A stretch of DNA of 64,000 nt from Porphyromonadaceae bacterium. Its GTDB lineage: Bacteria > Bacteroidota > Bacteroidia > Bacteroidales > Dysgonomonadaceae. This document shows, piece by piece, positions 26,903 to 35,243 of the stretch; the stretch's first letter is position 1; each line of letters begins with the position of its first letter. Under the pieces are notes generated by a model. The model was not told the DNA's origin, ran no database searches, and saw nothing but the letters and a program-made list of their open reading frames with translations. The translations under genes and the position numbers were made by a program. The stretch lies in NCBI GenBank assembly GCA_021372865.1, contig JAJFTO010000014.1, forward strand, positions 1 to 64,000, given 5' to 3'.

Positions 26903-29900
26903 ATGTCATATCTAATACTCAAATATAAGTTAGAGCAATGTTGTAGAAAAGTCCCTTTCTATAGACTTATATCACTTATTGCGTTGTTTGTTCTTTTCTT
27001 TCAGACAGGAAAAGGCACGGAGATAATCAATTACAACAAACACACGACCTGGCTTAATTTAGAAAGTAAAAATATTACTGCAATCACAAAAGATATTGAT
27101 GGGTTTATCTGGATCACGACGCGTAAAGAACTTGTGCGTTTCAATGGTATCTCATACCAAAGTATCAATACAGACACCAATAATCAACTCTTCTCCAATA
27201 ATAATTTCGTACAACAGCTTTACTTCCGGAATCCGGATCAACTATGGATATGCAGCAATAACGGACTGTTCATCTATAACATACAATCTCACGAACTGGT
27301 GCAGATCGACAAGCTTGCGAATATCCACGTATACTCCCTGATGATGGAAACAGAAAAATGTTATTTGAACACATCACGGGGTATCATTGCTTATGACATT
27401 TATCTCGACAAGTCTTATCCTGTTTTTACCTATAACAAGGAGAAGTTACCTGTTGAATATACCTCTTTGGCATTGGATTCATACGGAAGATGTTATCTTT
27501 CAGCCAACAACCAACTTGTCCGCTTACCGTCTATAAAGGAAATGGAAAAGTATGCGTTGTCAAATAGGCAAATCGTACCCGATACACTTTTTTCGTTTAA
27601 GAAAAATTCGCGGGTGAAAATCGATCGCTGGAATAATATCTGGATCTGGGACCGGGAAAATCTGATGCAAGGACAACTGGATCAGGAAGGGAATGTAAAT
27701 CACATCGTAAGGAGTGAAATCGAGATCAGTGCACTGCTTTTTGAAGACAATCTGGTAGCGTATTGTAGCCGGGGCAAAGAAAACATTGTACTGATCAAAG
27801 ATGAGAACGGCGATACACAACAAAAAAAAACGTTTTTTATAAATCAGCAATATGACGATTTAAGTAATACGACCAACGTTTTTTTTGCAGAAGAAAACAG
27901 AAATATCTGGTTGGGTACCAGAGATGGATTATTTATGATCCCTTTAGGTGAGAAAAAAATTTTTGTAAATATAAAAAATGACATTAACAACCCAAATACG
28001 TTAAGTCACACGAATGTCTGCGACATCCGGATTGAACAAAGAAACACGGCCTGGATTGCCACATCCTATGGATTGAATAAAATAACCTTTGCTGGCGATG
28101 CAAAAAAAGAATACAGCGTGGAACGTTTTTTTGATAATCGCCCCCACATTAACAGGGTGCTTGACAATAAAATCGAACAAATTGAATTTGACAGTGACAA
28201 AATGATATGGCTGGGTACCAAAGGTTTATTAAAAATATTTGATCCGAAAAAAAATATATATTATACCACTCCAGAGATGGAAAGAGCTTTTAAGAGATGT
28301 TCATTTGTCAGGGCATTATATGCCGACAAAGAAGATGATATGTGGGTGGGATTTGAGAATGGGGGAATTTTTCACTGCGATCATATTACAAAAAAAATAA
28401 CCCAAATCAGCCTCACAGACAGTGCAAAAATGATTTGCCTTTCAATTACCGGTGATTACAGGGGTACGGTATGGGCAGGCACATCCAGTCATGGCATTTT
28501 ACAGATAAACAGACAGCCGGGAACCGACACATTTACTACAAAACAGTATTTTATCCGGGATAAGTTGACCCGAAAAATGATATCTGTCAACAATGTCTAT
28601 TGCGACAATTACAACAATATATGGGCTGGAAGTAACAACGGATTATACAAATACAGTTACGAAACTGACAGTTTTATCAATATTCCTCTCGATTTATTGA
28701 ACAATCAAAAACATATTACCGGATTAATAAGTGATAACATCGGTAACCTTTGGATAACTACATTGTCAGGAATCTACAGATATAACATTTCAGAAAGAAC
28801 AGGGCACTTTATCGTACTGAACAGCGGAAATTTCGCCCGGGAAGGTTTTGTTTTTGGAAGTGATGTAGACAGCGATGGATTTATTTATTTATCGGGCATC
28901 AACGGGTTAACTTTATTTAATCCTGAAGAGATTGTGTCTGACACCACACATTGTAGCGTGTTTTTTACTGATTTTAGAATCAACAACAGATTGTTGATGT
29001 CTGATAATTTTCTGAATCACATCGATATAAATTATACTCCCGAGATTACTCTGAAACATAACAATAACCAGATTTATTTTGCTTTTTCGGCATTGATATA
29101 TACAAACCGCCAAAATATAAGATACGCCTATATGCTACAAGGCGTAGATCCGGACTGGATTTATGTAGGCCCGGAAGAAAGGTACATCTCCTATGCCAAC
29201 CTTCATGCAGGAAATTATGCACTTAGAATTAAAAGTACAAACAGTAATGGAATCTGGCAGGACAACATACACACACTAAGAATCAGGGTGAATCCACCCT
29301 TCTGGCAGACATGGTATTCATATCTTTTCTATATCTGCATACTCGGGGCAATCATTTTGTTTATGGTCAAGTTCTGGAGCTTGCGTATGCGCTTAAAAGC
29401 CAAAATTGAACTGGATGAAAACAGACACAAAATTTACACCGATCTGGCACATAGTATTAAAACACCATTGACATTATTGCAATCTTCACTTCAAAGCTTA
29501 TCTGAAAATTCAGATACAATGCCCGACGATGAGAAAAAATATATGCTTTCGACAATGAGCCGAAACAGTAACCGCATTTCATTACTGGTTAACCAGATAG
29601 GGGAATCAAGAAAAGTCACACAAAAAAAATCCACGCTACAACTCACTGAAACAGACTTCATTGTTTTTGCTTACGGCATCTACGAAAACTTCAGAGACCT
29701 TTTTGAATCAAAAGAGATCGAATTCACTTTTACTTCCAACGTGGAACATGTAAAACTTATTTTTGACAGTGAGAAAATCGAGATAACCCTGTTAAACCTG
29801 CTTTCAAATGCATATAAATTTACACTCAGGGGAGGGAAGGTTCACTTTATCTGCACCCTTGACTCTGCCAGCAACACATTACAAATAGAGATCAATGACA

Positions 29901-30997
29901 ACGGATCCGGCATAAAAAAAGAGTATCAGGAGAATGTGTTTGAACGATTTGTGACTGTACCCGATTCGGAATCACACAGGAATGGCATAGGCCTGGGACT
30001 TACACTGGCTAAAGAATATGTGGAATTGCACTATGGCAAGATCAACTTGACAAGTAACGGATCAGGTACACAGATAAAATTCTATTTGCTCTTGGGTAAT
30101 TCACATTTTAAGGATCAGAAGATCGGTGAACTTTATCAAAACAACGATAAATATACCCACATTGATGCATACGTAGAAAGTGAATTGCTCAATGTAAATA
30201 TCGATGAGTACTATCTGGAAAACGCACCATTGGTGTATCTGGCTGAAAATGATCTTCAGACCATTCAATTCATTGAAAAGGTTTTCAGTCCCGATATTCG
30301 TGTAAAACCTATTTCAAATCACAATAAACTATTCGAAGAAGTTTTAAATGAAAAACCTCGGTTAATTATCTCGGAAGTAGTTTTCGAAGGCGATAAAGCG
30401 GGATTTGATCTGTGCAGAAAAATAAAAGAAAACCCTCTAATGAATGATATCCCATTCGTTTTTATCACTGCCCACTCCGGCGATGACGACAAAAAAAAGG
30501 GTTACGAACAGGGTGCGGATGCTTACATTTCGAAACCATTTGATGTAAACAACCTGAAAAAAAAGGTGTTGCAATTAATCCAAAACAAGGAAAATATTGT
30601 ACAAAAAGCCAAACAGGAATTGATTGTCAACCCCAAAGGTATTCAATTCAAATCTGCGGAAGACCGATTTTTGATGAAGGCGATGGAAATTATTGAAAAT
30701 AATCTGGATAAAGAAAAATTCAACGTACTCACTTTTGCCACCGAAATGAATCTGAGTTCTTCGATGCTTTACAGAAAAATAAAGGGATTGACAAACTTGT
30801 CACCCAACGAACTGATTCGAAGCATCCGGTTGAAACGGGCTGCACAAATGTTGAAAAATAAAGCTTATACCGTATCGGAAGTGGCTTTGAAGGTGGGATT
30901 TATGGATATTCGCTATTTCAGCTCAAGCTTCAAAAAGGAATTTGGCGTTCCTCCGTCTGTTTATTCGCAATCATTTGATGGCAAGAAAAACGATTAA
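26903..30997 (+). CDS. hybrid two-component system regulator (HTCS)
   Basis: 1364 aa in one chain: N-terminal signal/anchor (~18-35), a periplasmic sensor of repeated propeller blades (IWITTR, LWICSNNGLF, IWLGTRDGLF, TAWIATSYGL, IWLGTKGL, VWAGTSSHG, IWAGSNNGLY), a Y_Y_Y domain (~742-799), one membrane helix (~807-828), HisKA, HATPase (LLNLLSNAYKF, INDNGSGIK, GIGLGLTLAKEY), a receiver and an AraC-type HTH (~1253-1357). Known HTCS proteins bind oligosaccharides outside and activate the local locus. Two odd residues: HisKA reads DLAHSIKTPLT (Ser, not an acid, after His849), and the receiver reads RLIISEVVFEG, with Glu1157-1158 where Asp is phosphorylated. ITAHSG and ISKPF are normal. It faces the carbohydrate operon. 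Confidence 0.92.
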   Translation: MSYLILKYKLEQCCRKVPFYRLISLIALFVLFFQTGKGTEIINYNKHTTWLNLESKNITAITKDIDGFIWITTRKELVRFNGISYQSINTDTNNQLFSNNNFVQQLYFRNPDQLWICSNNGLFIYNIQSHELVQIDKLANIHVYSLMMETEKCYLNTSRGIIAYDIYLDKSYPVFTYNKEKLPVEYTSLALDSYGRCYLSANNQLVRLPSIKEMEKYALSNRQIVPDTLFSFKKNSRVKIDRWNNIWIWDRENLMQGQLDQEGNVNHIVRSEIEISALLFEDNLVAYCSRGKENIVLIKDENGDTQQKKTFFINQQYDDLSNTTNVFFAEENRNIWLGTRDGLFMIPLGEKKIFVNIKNDINNPNTLSHTNVCDIRIEQRNTAWIATSYGLNKITFAGDAKKEYSVERFFDNRPHINRVLDNKIEQIEFDSDKMIWLGTKGLLKIFDPKKNIYYTTPEMERAFKRCSFVRALYADKEDDMWVGFENGGIFHCDHITKKITQISLTDSAKMICLSITGDYRGTVWAGTSSHGILQINRQPGTDTFTTKQYFIRDKLTRKMISVNNVYCDNYNNIWAGSNNGLYKYSYETDSFINIPLDLLNNQKHITGLISDNIGNLWITTLSGIYRYNISERTGHFIVLNSGNFAREGFVFGSDVDSDGFIYLSGINGLTLFNPEEIVSDTTHCSVFFTDFRINNRLLMSDNFLNHIDINYTPEITLKHNNNQIYFAFSALIYTNRQNIRYAYMLQGVDPDWIYVGPEERYISYANLHAGNYALRIKSTNSNGIWQDNIHTLRIRVNPPFWQTWYSYLFYICILGAIILFMVKFWSLRMRLKAKIELDENRHKIYTDLAHSIKTPLTLLQSSLQSLSENSDTMPDDEKKYMLSTMSRNSNRISLLVNQIGESRKVTQKKSTLQLTETDFIVFAYGIYENFRDLFESKEIEFTFTSNVEHVKLIFDSEKIEITLLNLLSNAYKFTLRGGKVHFICTLDSASNTLQIEINDNGSGIKKEYQENVFERFVTVPDSESHRNGIGLGLTLAKEYVELHYGKINLTSNGSGTQIKFYLLLGNSHFKDQKIGELYQNNDKYTHIDAYVESELLNVNIDEYYLENAPLVYLAENDLQTIQFIEKVFSPDIRVKPISNHNKLFEEVLNEKPRLIISEVVFEGDKAGFDLCRKIKENPLMNDIPFVFITAHSGDDDKKKGYEQGADAYISKPFDVNNLKKKVLQLIQNKENIVQKAKQELIVNPKGIQFKSAEDRFLMKAMEIIENNLDKEKFNVLTFATEMNLSSSMLYRKIKGLTNLSPNELIRSIRLKRAAQMLKNKAYTVSEVALKVGFMDIRYFSSSFKKEFGVPPSVYSQSFDGKKND

Positions 30998-31016
30998 TCC
31001 AACAACATTTTCATCG

Positions 31017-31100
31017 TACTCGGAGCGGGACTTGAACCCGCACAACCGCTATGGTCACAAGATTTTAAGTCTTGCGTGTCTACCATTCCACCATCCGAGC
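31017..31100 (-). tRNA. tRNA-Leu(TAA)
   Basis: 84-nt minus-strand cloverleaf with a long variable arm. Acceptor strands GCTCGGA and TCCGAGT pair (G-U at 1-72), discriminator A. The anticodon stem CAAGA/TCTTG encloses CTTAAAA, so the anticodon is TAA. GGTTCAAGTCC is the T arm. It follows tRNA-Gly by 8 nt in one transcript. Confidence 0.93.
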
Positions 31101-31108
31101 GTACCTTG

Positions 31109-31181
<73 letters not shown>

Positions 31182-31196
31182 AATATTGTACCTTGT

Positions 31197-31214
31197 TTCA
31201 CACCGCTGTGTGAA
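31197..31214 (-). other. leader hairpin before tRNA-Gly
   Basis: Minus-strand 7-bp perfect stem TTCACAC/GTGTGAA with loop AGCG, its inner pair 22 nt upstream of the mature tRNA-Gly 5' end. A sister hairpin sits at the same distance from the tRNA fragment at 31306. It may guide processing of the tRNA precursor. Confidence 0.5.
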
Positions 31215-31259
31215 TCTCTTAAATATCTCCTTGCCAAAGTCGGTTCCATTTCCTTTTGG

Positions 31260-31295
31260 GGCAAGGTCGTGCTCTACCAACTGAGCTACTTCCGC
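31260..31295 (-). pseudogene. tRNA-Gly 5'-half remnant
   Basis: The first 36 nt of tRNA-Gly(GCC) repeated without a mismatch, from acceptor strand to anticodon. After GCC the sequence departs at once from the tRNA, so no 3' half is present and no cloverleaf can form. It lies downstream of the tRNA promoter and would be transcribed. Confidence 0.85.
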
Positions 31296-31305
31296 AGAAA
31301 AAAAG

Positions 31306-31347
31306 GCTACTTCCGCAATATGATGCCTTTTTACGCACCTCTGTGCG
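31306..31347 (-). pseudogene. second tRNA-Gly 5'-end remnant with its leader
   Basis: The first 11 nt of tRNA-Gly (31306-31316) plus the next 5 nt of 5' flank (31317-31321) repeat the true gene. Beyond that the leader is diverged but still has a hairpin (CGCAC/GTGCG, loop AGAG, 31334-31347) at the same 22-nt distance. One stem pair changed from A-T to G-C relative to the true leader, so pairing was kept. Confidence 0.65.
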
Positions 31348-31405
31348 CGCTTTATTTTTCGCCTTATTAGGATCGGGTAATTTCACCTCCCCAATTTTGC
31401 GACTG

Positions 31406-31436
31406 CAAATGTAAAAATGTTTCTCCGCTTTTCAAA
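31406..31436 (-). promoter_or_regulatory. promoter of the tRNA-Gly/tRNA-Leu transcript
   Basis: Minus-strand -33 TTTG at 31433-31436, 19 nt, and -7 TACATTTG at 31406-31413. Transcription would start near 31399 and pass through both tRNA-Gly fragments before the intact tRNAs. Confidence 0.65.
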
Positions 31437-31502
31437 GAAATTGAGACGAATTTTACGAAATGCCTCCATTTTACTGTGGAATGACGCAAACAAACGAAGT
31501 GC

Positions 31503-31958
31503 TTAGTTGCTGATCCGGTAGGTATCCTGATAAATCGGAGTGACCCTGTATCTTTGCAAGAACTGCCTAGCCGGTCCCTTCACCACGCTGCCCTGGCCGT
31601 ACATGGTCACAAAAACGGAGCCACACGAGGGACATTCTGCTTTTCCATCGCCACCCGGAACCACTTTGATGTTTTTGTTGTCCTCATACGGACAGCAAAG
31701 ATCGTAGGCAAACAGCGTACTGCCGGTCACATCGGTAACTACCAGCAAACCGGCATAGCCGAAACGGTCCGTATCTCGTCGGCGTGCTTCCTCAGTAAAG
31801 GCTTTATATGCCAAAGCATTTCGCAACTCGACATCGTAACTGGCCCGGTGAATTTCAAAATTCACCGGGGCAATTGGAATTGTGAACTCTTCGGCTTCAT
31901 TCACACAGGCGACGAAGGGAAGCAGAAACAATAAAATGACAACCACAGGTTGTTTCAT
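31503..31958 (-). CDS. lipoprotein with a Rieske-like four-Cys domain
   Basis: 151 aa. Lipobox LLPFVAC (Cys18). The C-terminal domain has CC-P-Y-E at Cys88-Cys89 and ECPSCGSVF with Cys109 and Cys112, followed by GPARQFLQRYRV. The order and spacing recall Rieske [2Fe-2S] domains (box 1, box 2, then a G-P-A tail), but both His ligands are missing and box 2 looks like a zinc/rubredoxin knuckle. It may bind iron or zinc with four Cys. The ATG at 31958 is chosen for the clean lipoprotein signal; 31994 is the alternative. It is the last gene of the mutL-aldo/keto reductase run. Confidence 0.65.
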   Translation of the reverse strand: MKQPVVVILLFLLPFVACVNEAEEFTIPIAPVNFEIHRASYDVELRNALAYKAFTEEARRRDTDRFGYAGLLVVTDVTGSTLFAYDLCCPYEDNKNIKVVPGGDGKAECPSCGSVFVTMYGQGSVVKGPARQFLQRYRVTPIYQDTYRISN

Positions 31959-32000
31959 CTTGTAAAAATGGATCAGGACAGAAATATAAAACAAGTGTGA

Positions 32001-32966
32001 CTACAAGGTGGCACCGTCGAGAATATTATCGATCTGTTCCAACTCTTCCTGCGTGAATGAGAGATTTTCCAGAGCCTTCAGGTTATCGTCCAACTGTTTG
32101 TTATTGCGTGCACCCACAATCAGTGAAGTCACCCTCTCCTCCCTCAATACCCAGGCCAATGCCATCTCTGCCATCGTTTGTCCACGCTGCCCGGCAAGAA
32201 TGTGAAGCTTTCTTACTTTCTCAACAAGCGCGTCAGTAACCTGATCCACACGCAGGAATCCGGAAGGCTCGGCTGCCCTTGAAGTCGCAGGGATCCCATT
32301 GAGGTATTTGTCGGTAAGCACACCCTGCGCCAAAGGAGAAAAGGCAATAAACCCAGATCCCTGTACGGCGGTAATGTCCAGGATTTCTTCTTCGGGCTTG
32401 CGATTAAACATGCTGTATTTATCCTGAAAGATCAGACAGGGAACATCCCGTTCTTTCAGGTAATGCATCGCTTTACGGGCATGCAGGGGCGGATATTTTG
32501 AAATTCCTATGTACAGCGCCTTGCCCTGACGGACGATATCCACCAAAGCCTGCATGGTCTCTTCTACCGGAGTCTTCGGATCATACCGATGGGTGTAGAA
32601 GATGTCGAAATATTCCAGTCCTGTACGTTTCAGACTCTGATTGATGCTGGCCATCAGATATTTCCTCGATGAGCCATCGCCATAAGGCCCCTCCCACATC
32701 AAATGGCCCGCTTTGGATGAAATAATCATCTCGTCGCGATGAGAGGCAAGGTTTTCTCTCAGGATTTTACCGAAATTGATCTCTGCCGATCCGGGAGGAG
32801 GGCCGTAATTGTTCGCCAGATCAAAATGGGTCACACCCATTTCGAAAGCATGAAGAATCATCTCCCGGGCTGTTTCGTAGTCGTTGATAAACCCAAAATT
32901 GTGCCACAGGCCCAACGATATCCTGGGTAATTGTAATCCGCTGTTACCACAATAAGCATACTTCAT
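32001..32966 (-). CDS. aldo/keto reductase (YghZ-like)
   Basis: 321 aa TIM-barrel NADPH oxidoreductase. The catalytic tetrad regions are visible: HFDLANNYGPPPGSAE (Asp, Tyr), ISSKAGH (Lys) and FYTHRYD (His). C-terminal VTSLIVGARNNKQLDDN binds the nucleotide. The length and the YGPPPGSAE insert fit the YghZ/L-glyceraldehyde-3-phosphate reductase and potassium channel beta-like branch. Natural substrate uncertain. Confidence 0.87.
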   Translation of the reverse strand: MKYAYCGNSGLQLPRISLGLWHNFGFINDYETAREMILHAFEMGVTHFDLANNYGPPPGSAEINFGKILRENLASHRDEMIISSKAGHLMWEGPYGDGSSRKYLMASINQSLKRTGLEYFDIFYTHRYDPKTPVEETMQALVDIVRQGKALYIGISKYPPLHARKAMHYLKERDVPCLIFQDKYSMFNRKPEEEILDITAVQGSGFIAFSPLAQGVLTDKYLNGIPATSRAAEPSGFLRVDQVTDALVEKVRKLHILAGQRGQTMAEMALAWVLREERVTSLIVGARNNKQLDDNLKALENLSFTQEELEQIDNILDGATL

Positions 32967-32993
32967 AGCGTTTGTATTAAAAGGTGAAATAAA

Positions 32994-34826
32994 TCAATGC
33001 ATTTTCTTTTCCAGATCTGCATCTGAAATCAGATTGACAATTTTTTGCCCATCGGGCGTATAGGTCGGCGTTTTGGTCGCAAAAAGCTGACTGACGGTCA
33101 ATAACATTTCCTCCGAGGTCAGTATCCTCCCGTAAGGTATAGCTGTCATGCCTGCCAGTGAGAGAGCCAAGGCTTCCTGAATTTCCGCCTTCACATCGGT
33201 TTCCGCTTCCATGCTTTTCCCGATAATTGTGCGTATCAGAAGTGAAGCATCCACATTTTCAATTTCCGAAGGGACACCCTGAATAGCGAAAGAATTATTT
33301 CCCAGTGGATTTAATTCGAAGCCCAGTGCCTCCAGATCATCCATGAGGGAAGGCAGTGTGGCTGTTTCGGCTGCCGACAATTCCAATATTTCCGGAAACA
33401 ATACACGCTGCGTCACACCCTTTCTATTTCTTATTTGTTCCAGATACTTGTCGAAAAGGATCCGTATATGCGCTTTGTGCTGATCAATGATCATAAGTCC
33501 CGACTTGACGGAAGTAAGAATATATTTTTGCTTATACTGATAGTGCTCGGGGTAAAGTTCCGTCTCGGGTCGGTCCTGATTTGCTCCGGCGGCGAAAAAG
33601 CTACCCTGTCTGTTCGTGTCCGCTTCGGGGGATGGTTCCTTATCGTTCTCAAACCCCTTGTACAGTTGTTCCCATCCAAAAGCGGGAAGTGAAGAAGTTT
33701 GTTTTTCCGGACGGGAACTGTGAAAAGGATTATAGCCGGAATTGATATTTACCCGCGGCATCGGTGTATTGCGCGAAGGATCGTAAATGGGGATCTCGGG
33801 TGCATCCTCCCTGTCGAAATCAATACTGGGTATAGCACTAAACTTACCCAGCGACTCCTTTACCGTGACCATCAGAATCTGCCAGAGTGCCTGCTCATTC
33901 TCAAATTTCACCTCTGTCTTGGTGGGGTGAATATTGACATCGATGGTGTCGGGATTTACCCGAAAATAGATGTAATAACCTGGCTTTTCATTTGCGGCAA
34001 TCAATGGCTCAAAAGCCATCATCACAGCCCTGTGAAAGTAAGGGTGGCGGATAAAACGGTTATTTACGAAAAAGAACTGGTTCACCCTCCCCTTTTTGGC
34101 AAACTCGGGGCGTGCCACATATCCGTGAATGTTACCGAGTGTGGTCTCTTCATCTATCTCAATGAGCTGCTGTGTGGCGTTCCTTCCCTCGAGCTGCACA
34201 ATGCGCTGTTTCAAGCCGGTCGGCGGCAGATGGAGTGTTTCAAGATCATTCTCGATGAGTGTAAATTCGATTTGAGGATTCACCAGCACAATGCGTTCAA
34301 TTTCTGAAAAGATGTTGCGTCTTTCGGTCTCGTTCGATTTCAGAAATTTGCGCCGTGCAGGTACATTGAAAAAAATATTTTTTACTGAGACAGAAGTCCC
34401 GGCAGCACAGGAAACAAGTTCCTGTTTTTCAAGTCTGGAACCGTTAATCACAATCAATGTGCCCAGTTCATCTTCTTCACGGCGGCTTTTTACCTCTATT
34501 TGTGATATGGCTGCGATGGAGGGCAGTGCCTCACCCCGGAACCCCATGGTAGTGAGAGAAAAAAGGTCTTCTGCCTGTTTTATTTTTGAGGTTGCATGAC
34601 GTTCGAAAGCCATCCGCACGTCGGTACCCGACATGCCTTTTCCATCGTCAATCACCTGAATGAGGGTGCGGCCTGCGTCTTTGATGCAAATCCTGATGTG
34701 TGCTGCACCGGCATCAAGTGAATTCTCCACCAGTTCTTTCACCACCGATGCCGGTCTTTGAATCACCTCACCTGCTGCAATCTGGTTGGCGATGGAATCC
34801 GGAAGTAGATGTATGATGTCTGGCAT
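32994..34826 (-). CDS. mutL: DNA mismatch repair protein MutL
   Basis: 610 aa. The N-terminal GHKL ATPase has NQIAAGEVIQRPASVVKEL, LVENSLDAGA, DDGKGM and TMGFRGEALPSI. The transducer domain contains NVHPTK-like NIHPTKTEV, and the C-terminal dimerisation domain starts near residue 400. MutL links MutS mismatch recognition to strand incision. I do not see the DQHA-x2-E-x4-E endonuclease motif complete: IIDQHKAHIRILFD has DQHKAHIR, so nicking activity is uncertain. It follows a small membrane protein gene by 19 nt. Confidence 0.95.
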   Translation of the reverse strand: MPDIIHLLPDSIANQIAAGEVIQRPASVVKELVENSLDAGAAHIRICIKDAGRTLIQVIDDGKGMSGTDVRMAFERHATSKIKQAEDLFSLTTMGFRGEALPSIAAISQIEVKSRREEDELGTLIVINGSRLEKQELVSCAAGTSVSVKNIFFNVPARRKFLKSNETERRNIFSEIERIVLVNPQIEFTLIENDLETLHLPPTGLKQRIVQLEGRNATQQLIEIDEETTLGNIHGYVARPEFAKKGRVNQFFFVNNRFIRHPYFHRAVMMAFEPLIAANEKPGYYIYFRVNPDTIDVNIHPTKTEVKFENEQALWQILMVTVKESLGKFSAIPSIDFDREDAPEIPIYDPSRNTPMPRVNINSGYNPFHSSRPEKQTSSLPAFGWEQLYKGFENDKEPSPEADTNRQGSFFAAGANQDRPETELYPEHYQYKQKYILTSVKSGLMIIDQHKAHIRILFDKYLEQIRNRKGVTQRVLFPEILELSAAETATLPSLMDDLEALGFELNPLGNNSFAIQGVPSEIENVDASLLIRTIIGKSMEAETDVKAEIQEALALSLAGMTAIPYGRILTSEEMLLTVSQLFATKTPTYTPDGQKIVNLISDADLEKKMH

Positions 34827-34845
34827 AAATATACATATCTGATTG

Positions 34846-35241
34846 CTATCGCAAGAACCAGAAAAAGAAAATAATAATAAGAATGATCAGTATGATAATA
34901 AGCAATCCGTTATTAGCAAAAAGAGTACGCTCACCGGATGTTTCCCGCATCTTTCTTTTTTTTAAATGACGGGTTTGCGAGATAAATTCAGCTTTGAAGT
35001 CTTTCTTTTCCAGCATTTTTTCCTGTGAGAGTTCGGGAAGTACACCCATTTCTTTTTTTATTGTTTCGATCCGACTTTGCAGTCTGTCCTTACGTGCATC
35101 TTCCTCCGGATTATGAAGGATGGGCGTATAATTGAATTTACGCGGTTTTTTGTTACTGTAGAAAAAAAAAGTGCCCATAAGTAAAAAGAATGTTATTAGT
35201 TTCAAAAATAGAGAATTCCGTAAAGAGAAACAAAACGGCAT
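34846..35241 (-). CDS. small membrane protein between OstA-like gene and mutL
   Basis: 131 aa, two hydrophobic spans (about residues 12-28 and 112-130) around a charged, helix-prone middle (RLQSRIETIKKEMG). The ATG lies 2 nt after the OstA-like stop. Family not recognised; its steady place beside envelope genes suggests an envelope role, but that is inference. Confidence 0.65.
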   Translation of the reverse strand: MPFCFSLRNSLFLKLITFFLLMGTFFFYSNKKPRKFNYTPILHNPEEDARKDRLQSRIETIKKEMGVLPELSQEKMLEKKDFKAEFISQTRHLKKRKMRETSGERTLFANNGLLIIILIILIIIFFFWFLR

Positions 35242-35243
35242 TC

